64,000 bases of DNA from Cucumis sativus (lineage: Eukaryota; Streptophyta; Magnoliopsida; Cucurbitales; Cucurbitaceae): positions 17,990,607 through 18,054,606 of the forward strand of contig NC_026656.2 of assembly GCF_000004075.3 (NCBI RefSeq), read 5' to 3'. Below, one piece after another: positions 28,810 through 40,488 of this stretch. Below the pieces are notes generated by a model. The model was not told the origin of the DNA. It ran no database searches and saw only the letters and a program-made list of their open reading frames with translations. The translations under genes and the position numbers were made by a program. The first letter of the stretch is position 1; the number at the start of each line of letters is the position of its first letter.

Positions 28810-29027
28810 ATTATATATATATATATAGTTGAAATTTAAATCTGATATTGATCATTTTGTTTGTGGTCCTTCCCACCCCCACTTCAACCCTACTTCATGG
28901 ACTTAACCCCATTTAATTATTCTCTGCATATGGTGTGTGTAAAGTGATAGCTACGATACTGCAATTTTAAATCATATGTAAAACTTTCATTTCTCTCTTC
29001 CAGCAATAACCAAACCTAGAAACTATG

Positions 29028-29284
29028 TGTTGGAATTCTTTTCTTTTTTTCTAGGCTTTTTCCTTGTTAGAATCCTAGAATAATTATGGAAAGATTATGA
29101 GAATGTATTCCTTATTTTCCTAAATTTTTTCCTTTTTTATTCCATTGTGTACTCTATTTATTCTCCCTTGTACCTATTGCTTTATTCATTAGAAAATAAT
29201 AACAACACAAACAATCGTGGTTTTTCTCCCGGTACTCGGGTTTTCACGTAAATTGGTGTGAACTCGTTGTCTCTCTTTTCAATA
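29028..29284. mobile_element. Solo LTR or LTR relic, Ty1/Copia type
   Basis: About 257 bases that begin TGTTGGAATTC. The right half is typical of plant Copia LTRs: a Met-independent AT-rich leader, then CGTGGTTTTTCTCCCGG, CGGGTTTTCACGTAAATT and a T/C-rich end. The 5-base word CTATG lies on both sides (29023-29027 and 29285-29289), fitting a target-site duplication around a solo LTR. TGGTATCA just to the right resembles the start of a Met-tRNA primer site, so a truncated 5' LTR is the alternative. No internal coding region is present. It is an old, inactive fossil. Confidence 0.6.
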
Positions 29285-30537
29285 CTATGAAACTGGTATC
29301 ATTTACATATGACCCAATTTTAGCCTTGTTTGATAACCTTTGTATCTCCACTTTCAACTAGCACAATCAAACAACAATTAAAAATATATAATATATATCG
29401 TTTCTTGATCAATAGCAACTATTTGTAGGTAAGATTGATTTTGTTTGCCCTTTTTCCTTGTTAACATGTTTCTTAAAATGATTTGGAGGTTACACAACAC
29501 ATATAATAATATTGCTCCAAACTAAGCACACTTCTTGAAAAGTTTGGGAGTTCTTATAATTAAACCACTTAAAGATTAGGGATGCTACTTATTTGTGTCA
29601 ATAGTAACTTTCAATTCTTTTAAACATTTTTAATCATATATCTCTTATTCATATTCGTGGATCAAAGCAGTGATGTTAAGAAGTTTCTGTCTTTTGCATC
29701 TCTCCTCCTGTGTTGCACAGTACTACAAGGGAGAATATGCAGTAGAGATAGATTTCGTAGTTCAGTATTTTGCTTGAAATACTTCATGAAAATTTTGGGA
29801 TGGTTTTTGAATTCTAACATCTCTATCAAGCTAGTAATAGTTGCACTGATTTTTTTATACAAAATTTTCGGTTATTTGAGAAAATTAAATACTGTATATA
29901 TTTTTCTTTCAATGGCAGACGTTTAATTAGCTAAGTTAAAAATAAATACCAATATATTCTAAATGGGATAACAAATTATTGACAACACTCCTTGAAATAG
30001 GGTGGCTAGATATCCCAATAATGAAATAGTTTAATCATTTTCTTCAGTTGTAGGTTTTTCCACTTAGCTATAAGTCACAATTCCACTTTTTTTAATGTAC
30101 ATGATTCGCTTCCACCCATTTTGGGCTTTGCTAATTATCATGTGTAGATGAATTCATAATTTGGCCCAAAAAAATTGATAAAACTGTCCCACCATTATTC
30201 AAATTTTGATCTTTCACCCAAAATTGGGTATGTTAGTTTGCTAAACTTTTACTAACGTGAGATGAAAGAGGTGGGAAGCGAAGGAAGTTTCTTTTTCTTC
30301 TTTTAAAAAGGAGTGTTGGACAGTACAAAAAGAATGGAATAGTAGAACTACGCCCATGAAAATTTGAACATTCAATTTCAAACAAAGAGTTAGGTATAGG
30401 AATGTGCTTGTTGATACGAAGTCATAAAATCTCAATGCTTTGAATTAGAAGCACGATTGGACGTCAACTACAATATAATAGCTGTAAAGTTTTGCCTAAT
30501 CAATGATTTGGTGATGAACTCAACGATTTTAGGAAAC

Positions 30538-30681
30538 TCATCAACCAACCAGTCTATAGGGAGTGATCTACCTCAATCTAAATCCAAACTAACCATAATT
30601 TAAAAGGGAAAAAAAAGAGAAGTCATCAACCAACCAGTCTTGTAAAGATTCTAACTCTATCTAAATCCAAACTAACCTTAA
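30538..30681. repeat. Imperfect direct duplication, about 60 bp units
   Basis: TCATCAACCAACCAGTCT occurs at 30538 and again at 30623. Each is followed after about 20 diverged bases by ATCTAAATCCAAACTAACC. The two copies are offset by 85 bases, so this is an old local tandem duplication. Confidence 0.75.
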
Positions 30682-31779
30682 TATAGTTAATACTCCAACT
30701 CAACCCAAAACTGTTTGAGTACTTGGGTTTGATTAGCTGTTGCAAGAATTTGCAAGAGTTTAAGTTAAATTTGTGAGTGACACCAATGATGTAGTGATTC
30801 CAGAAAAAGCAAAGAAAGGGGACAATTTAATTATGAGTCGGTGGCATTAGTCTTCCCATTATCATAATAATTAATAGGGACCTCAAAATTTTGAAATGAT
30901 CTTAGCCTTTATCTGTACTAAGTTTCAAATCCTACAGAATTGAAGTTAGCGTGGAAAAGGAAAAAGGAAACCAACATGGGACTCCATTATTTAACATGTA
31001 CGTACCAGCAGAGTGTAAGGTTTAAGCACAATAATAGCTTCTCATTTGCTCTTGAAAACGATCAATTAAACCAATTAACTACTTTTGTTACCTTTACCCC
31101 TTCTAATACGTAATTCAAAACTCACTCTGTAAAAACTAACTTGATAAGACCACCCAATAATGGGACAACACAAGATTGTATTATCTATCTATCTCTGGAT
31201 CAACAGTTCCTTCTGCTGTTTCTTATTCATCATTGTCTTTATGCGAATAGAACTAAGCAATCATGCAGCTAAATGGATCCAAATCTGACTTTGGATGGCT
31301 TATGAGATCAAACAGAAAATGTTTGTTAATGGTTCTGATACGGCACGAATCTTAATTTACTTCTTTGTAATCAATATTTGATCTGTTGGTTTATGATTTG
31401 TTAAGATCAGTATGTAACACAAAAGGTCACAAGTTCAGGTAATCACAAACTTAAGTTTATTATAAGAAAATAAGTCTAACTCATTGAGATGACATTTGAT
31501 TACAGTTGGTGAGAAAGATAGAACTTCAATTATTACAAGGAAAAAGTGATCTGACTTTGCACAAGATTTCAAAAGGAGTCTTTTGGATGAGTATTGACAA
31601 TTTATCATGGAACAGGGGAAAATTTTATGAATGGCAATGCTCTATTTACAAATTTAAAAGGGTATTTGATCCCAGTTCCTATATGTGCTATTAATTATCT
31701 CAAGGAGTTCTAAGCATCTAAGCTTGCTATCAATACAATAACTTACTACAATCTGTTTGTTCCTCTTCATGAGTTCCCC

Positions 31780-33813
31780 TTACGCTGCATCTGTATTCCA
31801 GACTACATTATTGTCGTCTAACTTGTCGAGTGCGGCTACTTTAGCATGTAATGCTTGTGCTGTGACAGCGTTGTCAATGATCTGATCCTGTGGAAGCTCA
31901 CAAGCTTCACTCATTGAGGCAAATCTTAGTTCAGCAGGAGGAATGAAACAATCTACAGATAAACCAGGGACATTGAATGCTACTTCTTCAATTGTCCATG
32001 CTTCTTCCATCCTGGTCTTAGTGTGGCTCATTGCAGTATCTCCAAACCTGAAGAGGGTTACTACCGAGCGTCCCGAGTGCGCAATCATAATCCCCTCAAC
32101 GGGTCGGTAATCGTCGAGAAATGAATTGATTGTGGTCTCCCAGTAAACTGCATCACCTCCATTGTTTTGTATGCGAGTCAAGTGAGAGTCTTCCAAGTGC
32201 ACTAGGAGTCCAGTTTTCTGACTGAAATAACCAAATAAAACATGTCTTATAATCTCTGCTGGCCCTTCGCTCCTTGCCTTCAAGGTTGCAGGATCTGCAC
32301 AGAGTTTGAGGATGAAGCAGTCCTCATCGTTTATCTTCTTTTCCCCAGTGCATCTTGCATTGGTAAACATGCTGGCAGTTGTTTTGGGATCAAGTCCCTG
32401 AAAAATGGAGCAGCTTAAGCAAATGGTACGAATAGGGTGTTGTCAAGGGGCAAGGCAGAGAGATAATGACATGATAGACTGAAAATGAACTTTCCGTGGT
32501 TTCACCTGAAGCGCACGGCGCAAAGGTCTAACTGGCCCTTTCGCACAATGTGCACCAAGCCAAGGTGTGTGCCTCCATACAAGCCTCCCATTGCAACCAG
32601 CATGAACCTTGCTGCCACCAAGTGCAAGTTCTACATACCACATGTCTGGATTCATTTGCCACAAGACAAACCCACCTGACTCAGCATCTTTCGAGGAGTT
32701 CCGGCTCCTGATAACTCTGTTAGCAGTTTCAAACTCAGAAGCTACCATTCTCACCTTCCCCATGGCATAGGCATTTTGAATAGAATTTTGAAGCTTCTGG
32801 CCTCCTGATGCAGCCGTGTACTGCTGTAGTATATACTGAGCAGATGAAGTTTCCTGAAAAAAAATTCATCCAATCATGTTATTCAGAAACTTAAAGCTAT
32901 TTGAGACTAACAATGAACTCGAAGAATAAACATACAAGAAAGGGGTAAAAAGGAACCACATAAAGAAAATTTTATATAAAACCTACATTACTCAATCTGT
33001 TAATTATAACAGTTCAGTGTAATAATATCCTAAATGCAACCATCAGCAAGTCAGAAAATTCTCAAAACAAATCAAAAAGAATAAACCTTAATCACAAGTA
33101 AATATGGAATCGACCAATCTAAACAAATATTCCCCCAACCCATCAAAATATAAACGCATTAAATCAATCCATTTAGGCAGTATGAAAAGTTCTCACAAGA
33201 AACCCATAAACATTCAACCTAGGAAAGGCATTATTGGATTCCCCTTCCTCCAACCCCCCTGTCCCCTGACTCAAGTAGGTAAAGGAAAGCATGAATGGGG
33301 TCTTGTGAAGAGAACAAATTGGGAAAGATTTGGAAAAGAAAAAATAAATGAAAGAGCAAAAGAAAAAAAAATACTAACAATGGGGGTATCTTTAATGCTG
33401 AGATGAGGCAGGGGGTCGGAAGAAGAAACATGAACAGGGGCAAGCGGAGCACCCAAAACACCAAGCAAAAGCCGCAGATCGGAGCGTTTATAGGCAGAGC
33501 AGGAAACAGAAGGAGCTCTACAGAGCTGGCCCTTCATCCATTGCGCCCATCTCCCTTCCATTTTGGAATCATCAGCATCAGTTTCATCAGGACCTTCCTT
33601 CAAGGGCGACAATGCCTCCGCCGGCCTCAAACTCCCGGATCTCCCAATCAAAAGCTCATGGCGTGAGTGGCGGTGGGCGCCCTTCCTCCGGCGCCTCAAA
33701 GTGGTAGCAGGAGTGGTACTAGGAACAGGGCTTTTGGCTCTTGATTTGCCCGGAGAAAGACCTCTGACAACTTCATCTTTAAGGGAGGAGAAGAAGCCTT
33801 GTTTCCTGTCCAT
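31780..33813 (-). CDS. DUF620 family protein
   Basis: Three minus-strand exons, 33813-33379, 32853-32506 and 32397-31780, total 1401 bases and 466 residues. Both introns are phase 0, GT-AG. The N-terminus (MDRKQGFFSSLKDEVVRGLS, then a basic S/P-rich stretch with RRRRKGAHRHSRHELL) is polar and probably disordered. The DUF620 domain fills most of the rest. Recognisable blocks are QYTAASGGQKLQNSIQNAYA, FVLWQMNPDMWYVELALGGS, VWRHTPWLGAHCAKGPVRPL, ARCTGEKKINDEDCFILKLC, EGPAEIIRHVLFGYFSQKTG and MEEAWTIEEVAFNVPGLSVD. The family is plant-specific and its biochemical function is unknown to me. There is no signal peptide or membrane helix, so it is presumably soluble. The gene looks intact and of normal length. 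A hexanucleotide repeat lies 167 bases upstream of the ATG. Confidence 0.93.
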
Positions 33814-33979
33814 AACCCTGAAAAAGAAAAGAGAGAGAGAATAGGGAGAAAGTGATGTTATTGGAAGATTGGTGAAATGGGCTGTGGGTTATGGGTTAAA
33901 GAAAGAAGAAATAAGGGAGAGTGGCAGAGGAAGGAGTCTGGGACAGTGAGAACAAAGCTCGCTAAAAAGCAAAGAAGAA

Positions 33980-34015
33980 GCATAAGCATAAGCATAAGCA
34001 TAAGCATAAGCATAA
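33980..34015. repeat. (GCATAA)6 hexanucleotide microsatellite
   Basis: Six perfect units in the probable 5' UTR or promoter of the DUF620 gene, starting 167 bases upstream of its ATG. Read as TTATGC on the sense strand of that gene. Confidence 0.95.
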
Positions 34016-34814
34016 GAAAGATTGAGACCAAACGAGAAAATGAAAAATGAAAAAGAAAAAGAAGATAAAAGGATGCCGTTTGGGAGAAGGAAACGCTAAA
34101 CACAAACCATTTTCCTTTTATTTTTATTTATTATTATTATTATTATGTGATAAATATTTGGGCTTTGTAATTTGATGAGGAGGAAACCGATGGGCTTCCT
34201 TCTTTCCATAATCTAACTGTTTTCTTCCCTAATTCCATATTAATTAATATTTATCATTCTCACGTGCAATGCACGTTAGTTTTACTTCTTTTTTGTTTTA
34301 AAGAGAAAAGAAGAAAAATAAAAGAGGAATTGGGGAATTTAAAGAAAGAGAAAGATTATAATGGTTGGTTGGGAAATGGAGCTGCTACGACACGACAAGA
34401 CCAGATGAAGACGCTTTGTTACCAGACTGATAATGAAATATGACGCCGATACCTTATCTTCTTCTGCACAAAAGGCGGCGCTCTCCCCCCACAATCGCCG
34501 TCGCCAACGGTGGTCGATTGGATTGGATTTTATATTCTTCCTTCTTTTAGGGCAAAAAATTACCAAATTAATAATATTACTAATTATGTTGATTTATATA
34601 TATATATATATAACCAAAAAAAAAAAGCAAAAAGAACTCGGCGAGGAGAACGCAGAGGGAATCGAATGTCGCAACCAAGTCTGTAAAGTCTACGGTCCAA
34701 TGATCAACGGCGGTAAGCATGCGCCAAAAGTTTCTCTTTTTTAAAAAAAAATTAAAAATATATGGTAATAATGGTTAATTTTTTCAATAAATGTTTTAGA
34801 TTGAAAATTAATAA

Positions 34815-34838
34815 AATATATATATATATATATATATT
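34815..34838. repeat. (TA)n microsatellite
   Basis: About 12 uninterrupted TA units. Confidence 0.9.
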
Positions 34839-36238
34839 CTTTTTATCAATTTTGCTATATTTATATATTAAGTTAGTTTATCTCTAAATTCAAAGAAGAA
34901 ACAATTTTATCTTTAAATTCTTTGAACATCACGTTTAGTTACTGGTAACTTTTTAACAGTTTTAATATACTTTTAAATTATTTTTAATTTAATAATTAGT
35001 TGATGATTAAAGATAAACTCGACTTCAAACAATAACAAAATCTATAAACCAATGAAATTCAAGTCGAGTATGATTAAAATGAATCTAGAAAATGAGAGTA
35101 CCTCTTGGTTTTGGCTCAAGTGAGCATGTAAGGTTGAGGTTGAACCTACCAATGTACCTAATGAGCATCAACAGATAGCACATAGAGTATAACCCTAATA
35201 AAATAGCACATATAGTATAACCTCGTGAGCATCAACCCAATGAATTAGAAAAACAAACTTTATTTGAAAGAACTTAGGTCATAACATTTAATATAAATAT
35301 CAAACATGAGTGTGTAATTTTCTTTTTTATTATGTATACCACGTTATTTTTAAAATTATAAATGAATTGTTTTTATCTATTATGCATGTATTTTATTTTT
35401 TCAAACTATGGCATCAACAATTATAATAATTTATACTTTAATGCATGATTAATTAATATACGTTAATATTAATGGTCAAAAGTGTGAATTTAGTCAAAAT
35501 TGAAGAAAAAAACCCATACAACCTATTTATAGACTAAATAGGAACAAATTACATAAAATCTAAAAAACAAAATACATGAAGAAATGATTGTGTGTTTGTT
35601 TAATTTGTTAGAAATTAAGGAGGAAGGGGTTGGAAGTGTTTTATTAAGTTTGATTATTATAACTTTTTGCTTCAAATTAAATTAAGGAATTGATCCAATC
35701 TAACCTACCTTGGCAATACGTGAAGAAATTATTGAAAATGACGATATATTATTATTACTGCTCTTCAGATATTATATTATATATCAAAATTATGATTAGT
35801 ACTTTAATGAGAATGTCGTATTTGTGTTCCTACAAATAATATTGAATTCACACTTTTAAAAAAAATATATAATAATAATAATTGATAGAATCCAATACCA
35901 AAAGATTTAAAAGGAAATATAAGTGAAAAGTGACTAAGAGCAATACGAAAACCACCCATTCATTTTGATCTTTTTTGTTCTCTTCTTTTATAATTAAACC
36001 AAATTAAATTTACATAGTTAATCAAATTACTTGCCTCGATTTGTCTTTTACAATAGTTTATATATACATATAAAGGTAAGAGAAGTAAAATAACAAGGAA
36101 AACTGCTGAAATATTAGGTAATTCATGACGTTGTATGATAAATTTAAAAACTTATGTGGAGTGGTTAGAATTTTATGATGAAATTTCATACGTTATTGTT
36201 TTGTTTGTATGATTTATAATTGATATAATTGATTTTGT

Positions 36239-36263
36239 AGAAGAAGAAGAAGAAGAAGAAGAA
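36239..36263. repeat. (AAG)n microsatellite
   Basis: Eight AAG-type trinucleotide units in intergenic DNA. Confidence 0.9.
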
Positions 36264-37721
36264 AAAGGAGATATTATAGGTGGGAAGGAAGGGAAAGGAG
36301 TTTTGGTAAAGCATTGAATGCGGTCCTTCGGTTAGGGATATGGGGAGCCCAGCGGCCAGCTTTCGATATTTGGGTTTTCTATTTTTAATTTTACTTATTT
36401 TAGAACAAAGTTTTTTTAAAAAAAAAAAAATATTTATTTGATTGAGAAGTTAATATTATTAAATATGAATGAAGAAAATGTAAGTTGAAAGGGTGTGGTG
36501 TGTGGTAGCCACAATTTTACGCATTCAATATGTTGAGATATTGCTGTTGCTTTGCTTCCTCTCTATGTAATTTTAATTCACTTTTTTTTTGTTTTTTTTT
36601 TAATTTTAATTTCTCATGTTTAATCTATAACTCTACATTGGATTTGTAGTTTGTCTTAAAATTACTAAAATTAGATCATACAAGAAAGAAACTAATTTTT
36701 AAGCTTTATTAAAATCGCCTCTTTTTTTTTTTAATCAGGTTAATTTGTAGTAGTTGAAATTTTTGAAATAAAACAATAATGTATCCTCATGGTTAAACCT
36801 ATGTATTTTCTAACTATTTTAATTTCTTTTATGCTTTACAATTTTTTTTTTTACTCGGAGTTATAAATATATAATTGTGTTTAAACTAATTGAGTATGTT
36901 CTCAATAGCAATAAGTTTGTAAGGATTAATAACTCACTTTAAAGATCAACACTTCACATGTTGATGAGATATTTTACCATAGAAACTATCGGTCATTCAC
37001 TTGGGAATCTAGCTAGAGAAAAGTTAATGAAAGATCAAAAAGGGTAATTGATGGGAGTTGAGTATGGAGGAATGATATATGTAAAGATGAACAATTGATA
37101 AACTTCTAACCTTAAGAGAATAAGTGTATGTATCATTCTATTAAACTTACTTTATATAATGGAATTAAAGATTTGAAATAAAGTTGTAGTTATTTTAATG
37201 AGTGACGTTTGATATTTAATTTGAAGGTAGATTTTATAAATGTTGGTAGTTGAATGTGAAATGGAAATTGGTGTAGAGGTTAAAAATGAGTGGAAAAGTA
37301 GGGGATGGGGCAGTGATAATAACTTAGGGTTATTTCCAAATTGGTGAATTCGAGAGCTTAGTAATATTGAATGAAGTGAAGGGAGATTGAGGTTGAGATT
37401 AAGTGAAGAAGTGTCCCACTAACTTTTATGTTACTTTATAAAGGAAACAAACAACGAAAAAGCAAAATAAAGAAAACACCTTTTTTGCTAGGAAGCTTCA
37501 TCTTTTTCTCTCTATCTACACAAAGGAAAAAAAACGAAACGAGTATCCTTGCCACCGTCACGAATCCAAATTTTTTTGTTGATGGAGGACTTTATAACAA
37601 GTTAGACAAAAATTTTAAAATTAATTGAGATATGTATTTACCACTTCGTTGAACTACAACTATTGATATTAGATTGATTTTTTAAAAACATTTATTATAT
37701 AAATAACGTAAAAGTAAATAA

Positions 37722-37732
37722 GGTTCGAGTCC
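37722..37732 (+). repeat. Pol III B-box-like motif, possible SINE or tRNA relic
   Basis: GGTTCGAGTCC matches the B box consensus exactly. The surrounding DNA is AT-rich, and no A box or cloverleaf partner is convincing. It may be the remnant of a tRNA-derived SINE. Confidence 0.25.
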
Positions 37733-38139
37733 ACTAGATCCATGTTAAATTATACGTGGATGCCTACCCCGCTTATCTTTGCTACAAAATTTTCTTTTTT
37801 CAAAGTAGAAAAATCAGCCATAAAACAAGATCTTATGAACTTCTCGGTTTTAGTTTTTTTTTATTTTTTCAAAGAAAAGTTATTGTAGAAGAGAATTAAG
37901 AAATGATGTAAAGAATACCTCAAAATCATAATGACATTCCAAGGCCATAAGGAGGGATGAAGTACGAATAATTATACTCATGCTTAGGTTAAAAGTTAGA
38001 CTACGTTAGTTTCTATCATTTATTTTCAATTAATTATATTTTTTAGTATAAAATTTATTGATTGTTTTTAATTAATTTATCTAGAAAAAAATAGATGAAA
38101 ATGTGGTAATTAGATTCAAAATATTAGTATACACACTAA

Positions 38140-38200
38140 CATTTTAAAAAAATTGTAAATATAACAAATCGTGTCAAAAATATTCATGATAGATTGGGTA
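38140..38200. repeat. Probable fragment of the same MITE family
   Basis: AAAAAATTGTAAATATA, followed by a CAAA..GTCAAAA stretch and TATTCATGATAGATT, parallels the left arm and centre of the foldback element at 38374-38608. It looks like a decayed partial copy. Confidence 0.4.
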
Positions 38201-38373
38201 GAAGCTCTTTGCAAAAATAGCAAAAGAAATTATGAACTCCTATTTAAAAGTCGACAGTCTTTACGATTAATGTCTGATAACCCTAATTTTGCCATATTTA
38301 CAATAAAAAAATAGATACGATGAGATACAATTTTTTTAATACTGTGTATATTTAATTGTATATAAAACTATAA

Positions 38374-38608
38374 GGAATAGTTGCAAATTTAACCATTAGA
38401 TGCAAAATAATTAACTATATAGCAATGTTTTTAAAAAATTGTAAATATAGTCAAATTTATCAAATTTTCTATCATCGATAGATTATGTTGTAAATATTGA
38501 TCTATCATACAAATCTACCGATAGTTTTACTATATTTGCGATTTTTTTTTTAAATATTGCTGTATCTTTAATTATTATTTCTAAATTGTTTATCAATTAT
38601 AATTATCC
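38374..38608. mobile_element. Foldback MITE, Mutator-like (9-bp target duplication)
   Basis: This 235-bp element has long imperfect terminal inverted repeats. The left end GGAATAGTTGCAAAT... mirrors the right end ...AATTATAATTATCC. The inner arms also mirror each other: ATAATTAACTATATAGCAAT against ATTGCTGTATCTTTAATTAT. The centre is a short palindrome-like CTATCATCGATAG. It is flanked by AAACTATAA (38365-38373) and AAACCATAA (38609-38617), a 9-bp direct repeat with one difference. Nine-base duplications and long inverted ends are typical of Mutator-like elements. There is no coding capacity, so it must have been moved in trans. I recall this foldback sequence as abundant in cucurbit introns and spacers. 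Confidence 0.75.
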
Positions 38609-40125
38609 AAACCATAAATATATAAATTTGAGCTGATAATGGGCCTTTTTCTTTTCGGGCTTTTGCATGGGCCTCTTCTTCGTTCCTACTTTCACGACTT
38701 TTGCTCAATGCTCGGTTCTTCGGGTCCTCGGGACTTAGTGAAAGAAAGGATGACAGATGCTTTTTCTAAAATATATGTTTCTGTAAATACTTTTCAAAGA
38801 GATAATTCCACCTGTTGTTGGGGTGCATCAATGGTTGATTTATACCTCCAACCTTCAAAACCATCCATTTTATTCTTTGTTTAAATTCTTAATATTATAA
38901 GTTTACGATTTAACAGTTCTCTAACCTTAACAACTCTTTACATTTAACACGACTTGAAAAGCAGTTAAATAACTTCGTTTTTTATTTTGATGGAACATTA
39001 AAGCCTATAAGCCATGGTTGCAAAATTTGGGAGGTCACTGTGGACTTCTTTCAGGTATGGGTAACCAAGTCATTTTGTAGTTTTCCAACTATAACCAAAG
39101 TTCTATTATAAAAAAAAGATGGAATAAAAAAATAGAAGGTATCTTTTCAGCATTAGAAACAGTATCCATAATAATAAGAGCATGTTTCCATTATTCCATA
39201 GCCATACTTATGGATAGAATTATTAAAAAACCACATGAATTATCTAAATGATAGATTAAATTTCTGTACTATGAACATTAATTATGCCAACTGTGTGCTA
39301 AACGCTTCAACTTAAAAAAAGTTGACACAAACTGAGGACTTACAGTAGTACATGTTGCTTCAATAGTATTTATGAAAAAGTTAACAAAAAATAACTTGGG
39401 TTAAGAATATCATTAACATTATTCCTCGGTAAACAGTTTGGATAGAATATTAATTTATAATACTAAACACATTTAGTTTTGGTGGTCTCCAATCCAACTT
39501 TCCGGTCTACTGATCTTGTTACATTTTCAAAAGATCATTTTTTTGTCTTTAATTTTTCATACATGTCCCCCAAGTAGCTCCTACTTTGAAGAAAACAAAA
39601 ACGAGAAGTTAGAAAACTTCTCCCGAAGTTTATGATATTTGTGTGTATAAGGCTTATTTTTCCCACTCTCGCTTCACTCGGTCAAATGGGGGAATCTCCT
39701 GGAACATGAAACATGTAATGGCCGTGTGATCACCTTGGTAGTGGTAAGTGAAGAAGGTAGACGGTGCAATGAGAGGAATCCACGTACACATATGCACACT
39801 GCAGTGATGTGAAGGTGTCAAAATTTAATTGGTGGGTTTCCATACCAATTATTTCCACGTAGAAGTTGAAACCCCATGTAGAACTTACTACACAACCAAA
39901 AATGGTAGAAGGAATCTTACTGCTTACTGCTTACTACTTACTACTTTCTTAAAAACAAAAAAAAAAAAAAAATATGACAGTCTGGAATGTGCTGGTCGAT
40001 TTCACTACCATTTAATAATTACACCCTCCTGAAAACCAAAGAAAAAAAAACGCTTTAAATACCCTTCAAAATCACCCAAAAGATCTCACACTACAATTTG
40101 CCTTAGTTTGTTGTTCCTCAAGAAA

Positions 40126-40488
40126 ATGAAGTTCCTTCATCTTCTTACTTGGCTTCTCCTTCTCACCTCCTTCCTGGAGCTCTCATTGGGTGCCCCAGGT
40201 AAAGAAATTAATTAACGTTTGAAACTGAACAACAACATCATATCATTAATTTTATTGTAAAGATTATAACGTACGGTTTTTTTATTTGTTTTGTGTGTGA
40301 AAGGTTTCTGCGGTTGGAAATGTAGAAGGAGATGTTCCAAAGCTGGGGTGCGAGATAGGTGCATGAAGTACTGTGGGATATGCTGTGAGAAATGTGGGTG
40401 TGTGCCGTCCGGGACTTATGGGAATAAACACGAATGCCCTTGCTATGGGAACTTGAAGAACTCCAAGGGCAACTCCAAATGTCCTTAA
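40126..40488 (+). CDS. GASA/snakin cysteine-rich secreted peptide
   Basis: Two coding exons, 40126-40198 and 40304-40488, give 85 residues; the intron is phase 1. Residues 1 to about 22 ([20 protein letters not shown]) form a signal peptide. The mature part is almost entirely the GASA domain, with all 12 cysteines in the family spacing: C-X3-C-X3-C-X8-C-X3-C-X2-CC-X2-C-X-C, then [16 protein letters not shown] and a terminal KCP. There is hardly any variable linker between signal peptide and domain, and the start of the domain is strongly cationic (KCRRRC). Gibberellin-stimulated GASA/snakin peptides are secreted, disulfide-bonded proteins with roles in growth, redox balance and antimicrobial defence. 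Which of these applies here cannot be told. A TTTAAATA box lies about 70 bases upstream. Confidence 0.95.

Larger units (their letters stand above)
26735..31779. other. Gene-poor intergenic region with microsatellites and a mobile-element relic
   Basis: 5 kb between the divergent side of the ARM/TPR gene and the 3' end of the DUF620 gene. It contains TA runs (about 27105-27122 and 28812-28827), a GAAA run (27624-27648), a TG run (28672-28698), a hairpin (28785-28809), a Copia-type LTR relic (29028-29284) and an imperfect direct duplication (30538-30681). The short open frames here, including one of 89 codons near 29.7 kb without an ATG start, match nothing I know. Confidence 0.6.
34016..40125. 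other. Gene-poor AT-rich intergenic region
   Basis: 6.1 kb between the 5' side of the DUF620 gene and the GASA gene. It holds a TTA run (about 34126-34146), TA runs (about 34596-34612 and 34815-34838), an AAG run (36239-36263), a B-box-like motif (37722-37732), a MITE (38374-38608) and four 7-bp TTACTRC units (39917-39944). The right end should include the GASA promoter, with a TTTAAATA box near 40054. The open frame at 38639-38884 has no homologue that I recognise and no coding support. Confidence 0.6.

Noticed and set aside
29657-29926. 89-codon frame near the LTR relic
   Set aside because: It starts with GTG, matches no host or mobile-element domain, and its composition is that of AT-rich noise.
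33858-34103. Minus-strand frame rich in alternating Met-Leu
   Set aside because: It is a translation of the (GCATAA)6 microsatellite and flanking low-complexity DNA.
38639-38884. 81-codon frame starting with ATG
   Set aside because: No recognisable domain, no splice partners and no promoter signal; it sits next to a MITE in gene-poor DNA.
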